Of a stretch of DNA of 64,000 nucleotides, positions 44,816 to 57,400 are shown one piece after another. The translations under genes were made by a program, and so were the position numbers. Within the stretch, counting starts at the first letter, position 1. Each line of letters begins with the position of its first letter. The notes under the pieces are model-generated. The model worked only from the letters and a program-made list of their open reading frames with translations, did not search any database and was not told the origin of the DNA. Origin of the DNA: Stenogyne calaminthoides (Eukaryota > Streptophyta > Magnoliopsida > Lamiales > Lamiaceae); contig JBBCBC010000030.1 in NCBI GenBank assembly GCA_037126765.1, positions 7,772,786 through 7,836,785 of the forward strand, in the 5' to 3' direction.

Positions 44816-45403
44816 GCCGGGTCGACGGGCCTTGGCATGTACTCATTTCTTTCGCATCAAATGACTTTCTTAATACAGTTGCATATTAAGTGTTATCCCA
44901 CTGGGCTTCCTCTCCGGGGGAAGACTCATGATGCTACTTTAACATTTTCAGGTCTTGTTGACGACGAGACGGACTTGTGACTGACTGGGGAAACTTTTGT
45001 TAAACCTACTCAGTGTTTTTCATAACATATGTATGATTTTGGTCTTTTGAAAGGTTAAAATGTTGTTTGAAATGTTTGGTTTCATAATTGTGCAAACATT
45101 GTTAGGTCAAGTAATCAAAGTTTTTTTTTGAAAGTGCTAGGATAATGTGCCGACCTTTTAATATTAAAATTGCACGTATGATGTGTCTGCTTTAAATGAA
45201 CTCTTATTATATTAAGTTAATTATAACAAATAAAGTTAGACACTTTAATACAACAATATATACGTATATATATATAAAAAATCACTCGTGTTTTCATAAA
45301 CGTGGTCTTTCGCTTTAATCACTTAAAGTATAAAGTTAAAATGATTTCAACCTCAAATGAATTTTTTCCCTAAGTGAGTGGCGCCAGGTTTCGTGGTGCT
45401 ACA

Positions 45404-47100
45404 ACGTTGGTATCAGAGCTGAGGTTGGGGTTTTCCTCCTCGGACTCTAAGTCAAACGTTTTCCAAATTTAATGTGTTTGCATGATAAAGATACATGAAA
45501 GTTATCATTGATGATTAAGAATGAAAGGAAAATATAGAAGGGAATCCACAGTCAGCACACATCCAAATCGCCTCCAGGTAACCCCTTGAGTTTTATTTAA
45601 ATGCAATGTAAGGAGTTTTATTGAAAAGATATTTATGTTCACGAAAGGAAGAGATTTATGATTATGTTAAATGATGATGAGAATGAGATATGAAAGGATA
45701 AATGTCTATCAAATATGTCAAAGAAAAGACTATCAGAAAGAAAGAATGATTTCATATGTTTTAAATTGTTTATTATTTTGGTTTTCAAATATTATTTCTC
45801 TGAAATTTCATGCATATTTTGAATAAAAAACCCTAAAATTGTGCGACTAAAACTTGACTTAGAAATAGTTACTTAAAATAGCAGACCATAAGAGAGTTTG
45901 TAGCTCGGATAGGTGAGACATGTAGGCGTACTCTTGGAGGGGATACATTCAAGGAAATTATTATACACACCCATTAGTCCCACAATTCCCATGAGACACG
46001 GAGATAAAATTTATGGAACTCCGTCAATGAACCAATACGGTTATAAAATATGAATTTAAATTTGATTCGCTCTATCGGTATGCTCCACGTCTAGTGGACA
46101 TGATCAGATGGCATGCAGGTTAGATAAGGGACTACGTCATGAGAGGAATAGTGTCTGGTTGATTTCCACACTTCAGATTTATTTTTGAAAGAGCAAGGGA
46201 CGTGTCAATGAGTTTGTATTTGATTACATGAATAATGACCATTTACGAGTGAATTCAAGAGGAAAGATGCATCACAGCCTGGACCTAGATGGAAAATTGT
46301 CGCTAGAAATGTATGACCTTCTATTGTCTTACCCCCAAGAATGACCTCACCCTTGCTTGACTCGCAGTATGAATCACCTAGCACAGTGCCTCCTTGGGAT
46401 GATCAACTGCTATCTGTACCAACAACCAAGGCATATATTAATGTGTACCCTAACTCAGTAGGTACTCAAACGAGAGTTGTAAGAATGTTGGACTACAACC
46501 GCTAAAGGTATTAAACCTTCGAGGTGTGAACCAGAATGATAAGACCAAGCTGATGCATGTCCAATGTTGAGTTCGCTAAGGAAGAGGAGTACTTGGAAGA
46601 GGAACAACCAGAGGAAGGTAACGAGCAAACGAAATTGTGCAAGTACTATACTCATTTGGAGTATATTTCATATGTCTTATTTGACACTAGACCGTCACAG
46701 TCGTTCGTACCTAATACCTTTAAGAATAAGCTTAAGTTAGACTGAGTTTAAAAAAAAATACAAATTTAGAAATTAGAGTTCTCTCAGGATAAAATATTAG
46801 AATAAGAGTTTAGTTAGGAGCGCTATGTTAAATATTGGTGGATGCGACCTACCTATTGATTTGCACGAGATATAATGAGGAGTTTTGATATCATTTTAGA
46901 GTTGGGCTAATTGGGCAAACACAAAAATGTGATCCAATGTGTAGAATGGGCAAACACCTTATTTTTTAGACATACATGTGGACACGTACCTATTATATCT
47001 GCAATAGAGGCATTTAAACTGTTGAATAAGGAAGAGTGTCAAGCATATCTAGTAAATATGGTGAATATTGAGAAAGAGGAGTTGACACAAGCAGATGTAT
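45404..47100 (+). pseudogene. gypsy gag-protease region, heavily degraded
   Basis: No open gag can be followed from the primer site to about 46,300, which suggests deletion as well as point decay. From 46,557 a frame reads MSNVEFAKEEEYLEEE, ending at 46,745. It contains VLFDTRPSQSFV at the place of the protease active site, where the family has D-S/T-G-A. The catalytic motif is therefore lost. Confidence 0.5.
45408..45420 (+). promoter_or_regulatory. gypsy primer-binding site
   Basis: TGGTATCAGAGCT, four bases after the LTR end; complementary to the 3' end of initiator-Met tRNA. Confidence 0.85.
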
Positions 47101-47119
47101 TGATAATGAAGGATTAACC

Positions 47120-48085
47120 TGATGTATATCTAGAAGATCTATTCGGAGTCTCACCCGATCGGTCTATAGAGTTCATTATCGACTTAGTGCATGAGGTTGC
47201 ACCAGTGTCTAAACCTCCATATCGAATGGCACCAAAAGAACTGCAGGAACTGAAGGTACAGTTAGAGGAGCTTTTGGATAAGAGTTTATTCGGCCTAGTG
47301 CTTTGCCATGGAGGGCACCTGTTTTGTTTGTGAAGAAGAAGGATGGGACGATGAGGATGTGCGTTGATTACCAAGAACTTAATCAGCTAACAATAAAAAA
47401 ATAAATACCCATTACCGAGGATCGAAGATCTTTTTGGTCAGTTGAAGAATGCAGGGGTATTTTCTAAGATTGACCTTAGGTCTGGGTATCACCAACTCAA
47501 GGTCAAGAAAGTGACATACCTAAGACCGCATTTAGGACCCGATATGGTCATTATGAGTTTACCGTAATGCCATTTTGGGTTACAAATGCACCCGCAATAT
47601 TCATGGATTTTATGAACCGTGTGATTCATGACTACTTGAATAAACTTGTCATCGTGTTCATTGATGACATTTTGGTCTATTCAAGGGACATAAAGCAGCA
47701 TGAGGGACACCTCAGAACCATTTTGGAGGTATTGCTTCGAGGAAAGTTGTATGCTAAGTTTAGTAAATGCGAATTTTGGCTCAACAGAGTGGCTTTTCTG
47801 GGGCATGTGATCATGGCGCAGGGAATAGAAGTTGATCCCGCTAAAGTTGAGGCTGTTCTGAATTGGAAAATACCAGCCAATGCGAATGAAGTTCGCAGTT
47901 TTCTTGGCTTGGCAGGGTACTACCGAAGGTTCATTCAAAACTTTTCACGTATTGCAAAACCACTCACACATCTCACAAAGAAAAATGAAAAGTTCAAGTG
48001 GACGCCTGAATGTGAGGTCAGCTTCCAAGAGTTAAAGCAGAAGCTAACAACAACACCAGTTCTAATAGTGCCTGAAGGATCATAA
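47120..48085 (+). pseudogene. gypsy reverse transcriptase
   Basis: The N-terminal part (47,180-47,560) is in changing frames but shows APVSKPPYRMAPKEL, LPWRAPVLFVKKKDG, MCVDYQELN and KIDLRSGYHQL. From 47,567 it is open for 172 codons with FIDDILVYS (the catalytic Asp pair), CEFW and FLGLAGYYRRFI, the connection to RNase H. It stops at TAA 48,083-48,085, which interrupts an otherwise continuous polyprotein. The FLGLxGYYRRFI segment is diagnostic for Ty3/gypsy. Confidence 0.85.
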
Positions 48086-48440
48086 GGATTCGTAATCTAC
48101 ACGGATGCCTCTAAATCAGGATTAGGTTGTGTGTTGATGCAACACGGGAAGGTTGTATCTTACACATCACGACAACTGAAGGTGCACGAGCAGAATTATC
48201 CAACGCATGATTTGGAGCTAGCTGCTGTCGTACATGCACTGAAAATTTGGAGACATTATCTGTATGGCGGGAAGTGTGAGATCTACACAGACCATAAAAG
48301 TCTGAATATTTCTTCACACAGAAGGAACTGAACATGCGACAAAGGAGATGGCTGAAATTGGTCAAGGATTATGATTGCACTATCCTTTACCACCCAGGCA
48401 AGGCAAATGTAGTGGCAGATACACTCAGCAGGTAAGGAGA
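48086..48440 (+). pseudogene. gypsy RNase H
   Basis: YTDASKSGLGCVLMQ (first catalytic Asp), then SYTSRQLKVHEQNYPTHDLEL and CEIYTDHKSL. An inserted base near 48,307 shifts the frame, and the end (RRWLKLVKDYDC, HPGKANVVADTLSR) reads in another one. Confidence 0.8.
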
Positions 48441-48447
48441 AGGTCAA

Positions 48448-49030
48448 TTGGCTGTACTGCTCACTCAACAAGAGCATTTGATTGAGGAATTTGACAAGAT
48501 GAAGTTGACTATCGTCAACCCAGAAAAGTCAACCTCAATATTAGCTATAATGACAATCCAACCAACACTGAGAGAACGAATAATAGAAGTTCAAAAAGGT
48601 GATCGATTCCTGCAATTAATGAGCAACAAGGTGAAGGAGAAATTAACCAAGGATTTTTCCATAACCTTAGATGGAGCATTGATGTTTAAAGGAAGAATCT
48701 GTGTGCCCAAGATGGAGGAGCCGAGGGATGATATAATGAAAGAAGCTCATAGCACACCATATGCTGCACATCCCGGTGAGACAAAGATGTACCGAGATCT
48801 CAGAGGTAGTTTCTGGTGGAGGGGCATGAAGCGATCAATTGCCCAGTTTGTTAGAACTTGTCTCACGTGCCAAATGACCAAGTCTGAACATCAACGACCT
48901 GTTGGATTGTTGAAACCATTAGATATTCCAGAATGGAAATGGGAACATGTGACAATGGATTTTGTGACAGGATTGCCGAGAAGTCCAAAACAACATGAAG
49001 CAGTATGGGTCGTAGTCGACAGACTGAAAA
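48448..49030 (+). pseudogene. gypsy integrase, N-terminal two-thirds
   Basis: An open stretch of 196 codons with the HHCC zinc finger (H-STPYAAHPG... CLTCQMTKS) and the first core Asp (VTMDFVTGLPRS). It breaks off at VVVDRL, where the sequence switches abruptly to LTR. The rest of the catalytic core, the C-terminal domain and any chromodomain are missing. Confidence 0.85.
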
Positions 49031-49921
49031 GTGGGTAACATTTAATTGTCTTTGTATTAGTTAGTTTAATTTGTGTGTAAGATGCAAATAAGCAGATCTT
49101 CGGATTTTACTCTATGTGGATTATGCTATGTGGATTATGCTATGTGGATTACGCTATGTGGATTATGCTATGTGGATTACGCTGTGTGGGTTATGCTATG
49201 TGGAATTACGCTGTGTGGAATAGCTGGGTCGACGGGTCCTTGGCATGTACTCATTTCTTTCGCATCAAATGACTTTCTTAATACAGTTGCATATTAAGTG
49301 TTATCCCACTGGGCTTCCTCTCCGGGGGAAGACTCATGATGCTACTTTAATATTTTCGTGTCCTCACTTGATTTAATTTAGATTGGACGTGTGACCCGAT
49401 CGGGGAGACTTTTGTTAAACCTACTCAGTGTTTTTCATAACATATGTATGATTTTGAATTATGTATGATTTTGGTCTTTTGAAAGGTTAAAATGTTGTTT
49501 GAAATGTTTGGTTTCATAATTGTGCAAACATTGTTAGGTCAAGTAATCAAAGTTTTTTTTTGAAAGTGCTAGGATAATGTGCCGACCTTTTAATATTAAA
49601 ATTTCACGTATGATGGGTCTGCTTTAAATGAACTCTTATTATATTAAGTTAATTATAACATACTTATGTTCATATTAACCTAATTTTGGAAATGTCATAT
49701 ATTAAGTGTTTGGCTTAGAAATGTGGGTAAGACACGAGTTAGACACAAATAAAGTTAGACACTCTAATACAACAATATATACGTATATATATAAAAAAGA
49801 TCACTCGTGTTTTCATAAACGTGGTCTTCCGCTTTAATCACTTTAAGTATAAAATTAAAATGATTTCAACCTCAAATGAATTTTTCCCTAAGTGAGTGGC
49901 GCCAGGTTTCGGGGTGCTACA
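49026..49921 (+). repeat. gypsy 3' LTR remnant
   Basis: Corresponds to 44,619-45,403 of the 5' LTR, from GAAAAGTGGGTAACATTT to the GGTGCTACA end. It carries about 110 extra bases overall, mainly at 49,645-49,745, that the 5' LTR lacks. Confidence 0.88.
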
Positions 49922-49926
49922 CTATT

Positions 49927-50520
49927 TTTCTTTAAAAAATCAATAAAAAAAATAAAAAAAAATATTTTATTCTTCAATCGTGACATCCTATATGGACATC
50001 TATGTAGTAGCTCCAGCAGACACATTATTCAATTGTTGCTAGAAAATAGGCAAATGTTTCAAATTGTAAAATTTTAAAAGGTCATGTCTTGAAGTGCAAA
50101 GAAAAAAAGGATGTTAAGACTGGTGAATAAAATGATATTTTTTAAGTTAAAAATATTTTTGTAAGAAAAACAATATCTAAATTATATTTTTATATTAAAA
50201 ATTTGGAGCTGCGATTTGGTAGATGATTTAGCGTTCTTCTTTTAAGTTTTTTGGGAGAAATAATAACAACATAATTTTTGTCAGGGTGAGTGGGGGTTCC
50301 ATTCCTAAATTAAAAAAAAAATCGATATTGTTTTTCTTTAAAAAAATCAAATTTAAAAATTTAAAAAATATATTTATTCATCAGTCGTGACATCTACATG
50401 GACATTTATGTAGCAGCTCCAGCAGCCACATTATTCAATAGTTGCTAGAAAATGGGCAAATGTTTCAAATTATAAAATTATAAAATGTTATATCTTGTAG
50501 TCAAAGAAAAAGAAGGATAC
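49927..50520. mobile_element. right part of the split inverted-repeat element, plus a second partial copy
   Basis: 49,975-50,110 pairs as inverted repeat with 40,900-41,060. Then 50,116-50,330 repeats 41,060-41,270 (GGAGCTGCGATTTG, TTTAGCGTTCTTCTTTTAAG), and 50,380-50,515 repeats 49,970-50,105 (TGACATC...GGACAT, GCTCCAGCAG, CACATTATTCAA). So a unit of about 400 bp was tandemly duplicated, and one copy was later split by the gypsy element. Confidence 0.6.
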
Positions 50521-50822
50521 GTTGTATTGCATATGTTGTATTATTGTTATAATGTATCCATAACAAAGTTTAAATATTGATGTAATATTTATATTCATGA
50601 GTAATATATCGATTAATTTTTAAAACATATATTTTACTAAATTAAATTTACGAAATTTATAACAAATAACTTTTATCAGTGTCTTGCTATAATATAAAAA
50701 TTCACAAAAATATATATTTATGTGTATAAGAGATATAATATTTTCATATTGAACATTTATTTGACAACCAGTAGGCTCATCATAATGTGTTAAGAGAAAA
50801 TATAATAACTTATTTATATATA

Positions 50823-51059
50823 CTACCCCCGTCCCCCAAAAGTATGCTCACAGGGTTAAAACATGTTTTGCAAAAACGTAAATTAAGTCCATTTATAAAT
50901 AACATAATTGATTGTGAGTAAAATATAATGATAACTTGAGTAATTAAGTGATTGTTGGATGATGAAAATTAAAAAAATTGTGCTCATAAACATATTTAAT
51001 CTACATTTCCGTAAAACATGTTTCAGCCCACTGAGCATACTTTTGGGGGACAGAGGGAG
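50823..51059. mobile_element. Stowaway-type MITE
   Basis: The left end CTACCCCCGTCCCCCAAAAG and the complement of the right end CTCCCTCTGTCCCCCAAAAG are Stowaway-like (CTCCCTCCGTCC). Similarity continues inward (GTATGCTCA, AAACATGTTTT). TA flanks both ends (50,821-50,822 and 51,060-51,061), the duplication expected for Tc1/mariner relatives. The size is 237 bp with no coding capacity. Confidence 0.88.
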
Positions 51060-51065
51060 TAATAT

Positions 51066-52053
51066 TTTAAATAATTGATATTGTAATAATCCTATATGAT
51101 AAGGACTTTAATAAAAATAAAACATCATGAAAAAGTCGTGACATTTGAATATTTATTATTACAAAATTATATATTCCTAAAAACTTCATAAAAAATTACA
51201 TTTTTTGTGATACTACAATTATGATTATCATGATCGCACAATATGATCTTCAAACCCTAGAGGTTTGTTATCTGGGAAACAACTGCATCTAGTTGTCCAC
51301 GACTAAAAATGGACTTCTACAAAAATTCCCCTACATTAGAAAACAATTGTCCCTGACTTATATTTATAGACATATCATATGAAACAATCAACAAAATTGT
51401 CTTCATTGAAATTTAAATGTTAATCCGTGACCAGAAGGAGTCAAAGTAAGCCTAGATATCAAAGCTAACTATCCAGCATTACTTCGCGATAGAACCTTAG
51501 CTTCAAGAATATTATCATTCATTTTCGTAATAACCAACCTACATATTGAAAAATAACATTTCATTACAAATTTAATGAATTAATAAATACTCAACCTTTA
51601 AAATATGAGGAAAAAAATAAAAAAAAGATAATATTAAAAGACTAAACATGGTTCCATTGCAATTGTAAAATCCCCTTGAATGATCAATATTTCTTAATAA
51701 CATTATCAATGTTCCAATTTTGAGATTTAGTTCATGATTAAGAAAACTCGAACACTTTAGACTATTCAAGAATTCAGAAGTACACACATTAGATAGATGA
51801 TCAACATTTAAATTAACACAATAAGGGGCTATCAGAGCTCAAATAAGTACGTGATTCATTTTCGTTCAACCGAATCATGTGATCGCTTATGGACCTAACA
51901 ACATCCAAAGTAGAAGCATAATTGATCAATTCTAGAAAATAATCGTGATCGTTCATCATGTCCTTAAAATCAAGATAAATACTATCAACAATAAAACCGA
52001 TCAGATCATCACCACTTATCAAAAAGTACCATCCAGAATTTGTACATCAAAAT
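51066..52053. other. intergenic, no gene seen
   Basis: AT-rich sequence between the Stowaway element and the Sirevirus LTR. Short open frames on the minus strand (51,572-51,787; 51,813-52,022) show no recognised domain. Confidence 0.4.
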
Positions 52054-52654
52054 TGTTGGTCCCGGTGTAAACGAGTCTTACACGTGTATGGGGGGGGGGA
52101 ATACACGTGTTCAGTGTTTTTAAAATTTTTTCTTCGAGGTCGACTTAGGTCGAGATAGTCACGAAGATTAGGTTCCGAGAAGCATAGATCGCTCTCTCGA
52201 GTCAAAGTCTCTTGAGATGGTGATCTGAAATTAACTTTTCGATATACCTCGGATAATCCCAATCGAGTCCTCGAGTGAGGAGATCCCGAGTTGCTTAGAT
52301 CGATAACTAACTTCATCAATCCTCGGAAGAGAGTTCATTTGATAACTATCTGTTCTAGCTACTTTCGATCGTCTTGAATGGTTGGCCCTTACTTTATACT
52401 GCTTTTTAAGCTTTGGCTTGGCTTCTTCCCTTAATTGAAATAGTGATTAGGTCAGATTCACTTATGCAACTTCAGTGGATTGATTCCAACCCCAATATCG
52501 ATGAAAAGTATGCTTTCAAAACAAGTTAATGCATCTGTTAAGTACAGATAAGGAAAGCAATAAAGAACACAACAATTATAGTGGTTCAGAGACTCAAGCT
52601 CCTACGTCCACTCTCCCTGACTCTTGAGAGAAATTCACTATCAACTTCGAAGCT

Positions 52655-52865
52655 TTACACTACCTGCGTAGTTTACTTGCTCAACTTCGGCCTGAGTTTT
52701 ACGACTACTCCGCGTGGTTTACTTACTCAACCCGACCTTGAGTTTTTTCTCGACTACCTCAGTAGTTTACTTACTCAATCACACACAAGTTTTCGGACTA
52801 CCCCTGTAACTTACTAACTTTTCCTCTAGAGTTTTCTGACTACTCCGCGTAGTTTACTAACTCTT
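52655..52865. repeat. ~55-60-bp tandem repeat inside the Sirevirus LTR
   Basis: Four to five degenerate copies of a unit containing GACTACTCCGCGTAGTTTACT, TACTCAAC and GAGTTTT. Each copy has the small CTCCGCGTAG-like or CCTCAGTAG core. Confidence 0.75.
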
Positions 52866-53166
52866 TACAACTCTTCTCACCAACAAACACACTTCAACTA
52901 CCTTCTCAAGGGTTTGGGGTTTCTCGGTTGGTTTCCAACTAGGATGAGATATCCTTTACAATGAAGCACAATGCAAAGGGTTAGGATATCTCGACTAAGC
53001 TTTGGATAAATCTTATCAAGCTAGGCTTAGTATAGTGAGCTCTCTTCAATATCGAAACACTTGGGAAATTCTATGTTTTTCGAGTGCTTTAACTTTTGCA
53101 AGAATAAGTTTGAGCTCTTGAGTTGCGTATAAATTTCCCGTAACCTTACAATGTAGAGGGTCACCA

Positions 53167-53175
53167 GTATTTATA
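53167..53175 (-). promoter_or_regulatory. TATA box of the Sirevirus LTR
   Basis: The complement reads TATAAATAC. The related solo LTR at 41,754 has the same sequence in a comparable place. Confidence 0.55.
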
Positions 53176-53709
53176 GGCATACACCAAGGTCACTTTTGAA
53201 AACTATCCGTTGGAGAGATAGCCGTGAGTTCCCTCTTGTGGTGTGTGAAAAATTATATTTAGGGTTTGAAACTCCCTAACACGTTTTTAGGTAATAGCTT
53301 TTCATGTAGCCGGTCTTCACTTTTTGCGATCTGGAACTTTTGTACATCGACATCTTTTTTTGGCGACACATCCTTTGTCGATTGTCGATATGAATGATGT
53401 CGTCTTCCTCTTTTTGACTTTTGTCTCGGTTTAAAGGTAAAAGCACCTTCAATCTCTTTTGGTTTACAAGCTACGAGTTTGATATAACCTTAATAACACT
53501 TCTGACTTAGTTCCTTTTGTCTGCATTTGAATGTCTAGGCAATATCTAACTTCTTAAGGAATCGCGATCTTCTCAGTATTGCATCCTTTAGATAGATACT
53601 ATCGATCCTCTCTCGGAACACTTTCGAGTTCATCTTGAGCATTCAAAGATATTATCGAGTCTTCGATAATTACTTTGCCTTTTGATTGATCTTGATTCTT
53701 GATCTTCGT

Positions 53710-53775
53710 CTTACGTGTCTTGAGTCTTCGAGTCTTCGAGGTCTTCTTCGAGTCTTCGAGGTCTTCGAATCTTTG
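53710..53775. repeat. short TTCGAG-rich tandem repeat in the LTR
   Basis: Repeated TCTTCGAGTCTTCGAGGTC words, about 25 bases per unit. Confidence 0.8.
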
Positions 53776-54499
53776 TAGTTTATCTTGTTGATGTCTTCGA
53801 GTCTTGATTCTTCGATATCATATTGAGTCTTCGATCTCAGTTTCATCCTGAAACTTCGGATACTTCAGAAACATCTTTGAGTTCTCCGTAGTCTTGAAAC
53901 CTATCCTAAACTATATCTGTGACTATACATTTTGCAGATAACATCCTGAATACTCTAAAACTGAATCCTGACTCAACTATCAAGATCATTCTGAACATGT
54001 CATACTTAGGGGTTTTGGGATCTTAATCAAAATCATATATCTTTATTAAATTCATCTCCCAACAATTTCCCTTTTTTGATGATGTCAAAACCTATCTTGT
54101 TACAAACATAAAACCTATACTCAGGTTTCAGTTTATCCTATTACAAGATTGGTTGTCTCCCAACAGTTTCTTAAATCAGAGAATCTCCCAACAATTTCAA
54201 AGTTTCTCAGCAGTTTAATCATTCAAATAATTTCTTGAAGAATGAATCTCTTTAAATAGTTCATTACCAAATACTTATAAATTTTTCAAAATTGGACAAT
54301 TTCCCCATATCATCATACATTCGGGGCATATCAAAATAAAAGACATGTAAATAAGATAATGAGATATTATCTTTTGAGCATAATGATAAATCTTCATTGA
54401 TGATGAGTATACCATTCTGATTCTGATGAGTTTATCAACAAAATCAAAAAGACAAAAATTTAAAGATTACGAGAATCTTACGAGTCTTGATCTCCGATC

Positions 54500-57400
54500 T
54501 TGATTTAGCTCTTGGCCTTCTACTCTTCATTTTGCTTCATTCTCAACTTCATCGATGGGCACCTCCGGATCGAACATTCCAAAGAATCTCTTCTTGACTC
54601 ATTTATTTCCTTGATGATGTCGGACTATTTCTGTTAGACCAATGACCCCGGTATTTGAGCAATCTCTTGAGTAATGGCCTTCTCGTTCACCAAGCCATTA
54701 TCAAGTCTTGGAGGAGGATAGGAATATGGACCGAGGGCTACTATCGTACTTCTCCTTCATCCGCAAGGTTAATCCGACTCTGTAGATACTTTGGATAGAA
54801 GGTAAGGAGATACTCAATGAATGCTTCATTCTGATCTGAGCCTTCCCCTCTCCATTCCCTGAGAACATCATAATTGAACCAGAAGGTTCTCTTGACTTCT
54901 TCCCACATATCGTTGAGTTTAATGGGCATCCATTTATCAACGTTAGGGCCACTTTTAGCGCTTTTGATGTTCCTTTCCTCTTGCTTTCATAAACTTCACA
55001 AATTCACTCCTTCGCTTATGCTCTTCGTCTATCTTCTTTCTGATCACAGATGCTCCTGAGATCGAAGCAGCAGTTTTCTTAGCTTGTTCCATTTGGAGTG
55101 TCTTCAGAGCATTTCTAGTATTGAAGACTTTCATCTGAGGTTGAAACTCAGATTCTTCTTTCTCTTCATCATCCAGAATCAGCTTTCTCTGGATTGGCTT
55201 AGGAGCCTTCGCACGCTTGCTTTCAGGTTGAACAACGCCCAAGGCTTTCCTCTTCATAGGTAATTCAGCAGCAGCCTGGCTTGTTCCAACTTTTGCTCTA
55301 GCACTCAGTTTCTCTCTTGCAACATCAAGCAAGGTTTGCTCAGAAACTCGAGTGTAGACAGGCTTCTCCACCTGAGCAAACTTTAACTTCTCAGAAGTTT
55401 CGACTTCTTTTAAGGCTTTGGCTAAATTATACATTTCAGCATCTTTTTTTAGCCTTCTTCTCCAAAAGTACGTGCCATGAACTTTTACGAGATCTTGAAC
55501 CTTTTCCCCTTCTTGGCACCGTAATTTGGAAGAAGTCCGGAGAGTCTTTGTGTCCATGTGATATTGCTCTTTGCTCACACAAATGAATCTCTCCGCTATC
55601 TCGATCTTGTTAAATCTTCCGGCCTCGTTAGATGGTTCTTGGCCTCGAAAAATTCTTGAGATAAGTGGAGCAACCGGCGGATAGTGCTTCCTTGAACATC
55701 TCTGTCATCTTGGTCATGAGCATTGAGCTCATTTCCTCAACAGCAGACTTTATCAACACCACATTCTTTTCTGCCAGTTTCACCTCTAGGAAATCAGAAC
55801 TCTCCTGGTGTTTACGCCCGGTTCATCACTTAACTTCGGCCTTGACTCCCTCCAGAACTTCTCATTCGGCTTTTTTTCTTCCATGGAGGTCATCACGGGT
55901 GGTCGAGTGTTTTGAATTTGCACCGGCTTCTCAAGAGTGACTAAGACTTTCCATCTTTTGAGCTTGATTGGTCAATGTCTCTTCCATCGAGCAATTTTGA
56001 TCATCATTAGCTCAACCTTCTCAAGTTTTTCCATCAAGGGGTTTGAGATCAATCTCGGGAATCTTCGCACCTCTGTCTTTGTCGATCATCCTGCGTGCCT
56101 CAACTTGATCCCCGAGCTCCGGGTCTCAAAGCGAGCCTCGATCATTTATCGAACAATCGAGTTAAAGATAGGACTTTTCGGTAACTTTGGCATAATTGTT
56201 AGTAGTGCGAAAAGGTACCAAGAAGAGTTCTAACCGATCGAGGTTGACCAATTTCGGGTTGATCGACCTTGAAGTCTCATTTTCCATCTGAGGCCCCTTC
56301 TCAACATCTCCTGTTGGTCCCCATCTCCATCTTTAGATTTGTCTCCGTGCTTTCCGGGCTCCAACTTCGGTTGCTCTCCTTTTCGGCCAACTTCTTACGA
56401 ACTAGCTCATCAAAATCGGAGTTTTCATCTGAGCTTTATCCTCACCTGACCACGAGAAGTCGGTCAGGAAGGCTGTCTCCTCATTCCACCAGTCTTCCCC
56501 TCTGAATGCAGCAATATCAAGCATCTCGGGAAGAGTCTGATTGAGGATGAATACAGTCGTCCTTAATCTGAAGAAAACATCTTGCAGGATCGAGGTATGA
56601 TGGTGAGCTCGGGGAGTAGGGTCAAGAATGAACCGTTCCCCCTTGCTCCTCCACTTGCCTTCTTCAGCTTCTCCCTTCTTCCATCTTGGGCTCTCTAGTT
56701 CAGTTGAAACATCTGCTAAGGGATCAAGAAGTAGATCACTCAGGAGCTCATCAAGAATATTCTCGCTCCCCGAGCCTCAAAGCAAAGATCCCCGAAGTTT
56801 GTGCGGTCAGGTCCTCAGTTTGCATCTGAGAGGGTTCTGAGGCCTGAGTTGGCATATCCTCAGTTTGAATCTGAGTCGCTTGTTCTTTGTCGAGCCACGC
56901 ACATCTTCGGATCGACTCGAGTCGGCTCTTCCGTCTGAGGTAGGTATCTCTCGAGGTCTGAGCTCGGCTTAAAAATTTCCCGAGAAATTTTATCTGAACC
57001 TAGTGATGTCTCGAGCACCTCAGAGAAGACCCGCTCTCCGGTCGATCCTGAGTCCTCGAGATAACCTGAGCCAATACTTGTAATGGTGAACTCTGAGCGG
57101 TTTGGCGCTCCGGTTGAATCTCGTCAGAATCACTTTCATCTTCATCGGTGAGAACCACCAATCTTCTGCGTTTTGGAGCAAGATCCTTTAGTTTCAACAT
57201 CTTTGCTCCTTGCTCCATCTTTGCCTCCAACAAAACCTTCCCCCTGGTTTGTTGAGTCTCTTTTCGGCCAAGCCCCGGTGATTCAACCTTCTTTTCTCTC
57301 TTCCCCGATGACTGCTTCTTTTGGCAAATGGGTTTAAAGAGAATTTTGGATTTAGGGAATGGGGTCGAATTGGCGAAGATATCCTCCTCCTCTCTGCACA

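Larger units (their letters stand above)
41278..45403 (+). repeat. gypsy 5' LTR (with nested solo LTR)
   Basis: Starts TGTAACACCCC and ends GGTGCTACA. Without the nested insertion (41,754-43,392 plus one target copy) it is about 2.48 kb. It contains a 14-bp tandem array at about 44,704-44,815. Confidence 0.9.
41273..49926 (+). mobile_element. Ty3/gypsy retrotransposon with 5-bp TSD; truncated 3' LTR
   Basis: Target duplication CTATT at 41,273-41,277 and 49,922-49,926. The element runs 41,278-49,921 (TGTAACACCCC to GGTGCTACA). The 5' LTR is 41,278-45,403, lengthened by a nested solo LTR. A perfect TGGTATCAGAGCT primer site starts four bases after it. Internal domains, in order: degraded gag/protease, RT, RNase H, integrase, which is gypsy order. 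The 3' LTR is reduced to its last ~900 bases because a deletion fuses mid-integrase to it. Where they overlap the LTRs are nearly identical apart from a few indels, so the insertion is relatively young. Not autonomous. Confidence 0.92.
52054..54064 (-). repeat. Sirevirus 3' LTR
   Basis: In element orientation it runs TGTTGGGAGATG (54,064) to GGGACCAACA (52,054), 2,011 bp. It is preceded by the purine-rich AAAAAAGGGAAAT stretch (54,065-54,077 complement), the likely polypurine tract. It contains a TATAAATAC box and internal tandem repeats. Confidence 0.85.

Noticed and set aside
44666..44980. Cysteine-rich repeat protein (CGLCYVDYAMW...) or CRISPR-like array
   Set aside because: It is the 14-bp tandem repeat of a gypsy LTR read in frame. 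There are no spacers, and the same array occurs in the other LTR.
52047..52319. A minus-strand 90-codon gene
   Set aside because: It lies within the terminal part of the Sirevirus LTR and crosses its end, so it is not a host gene.
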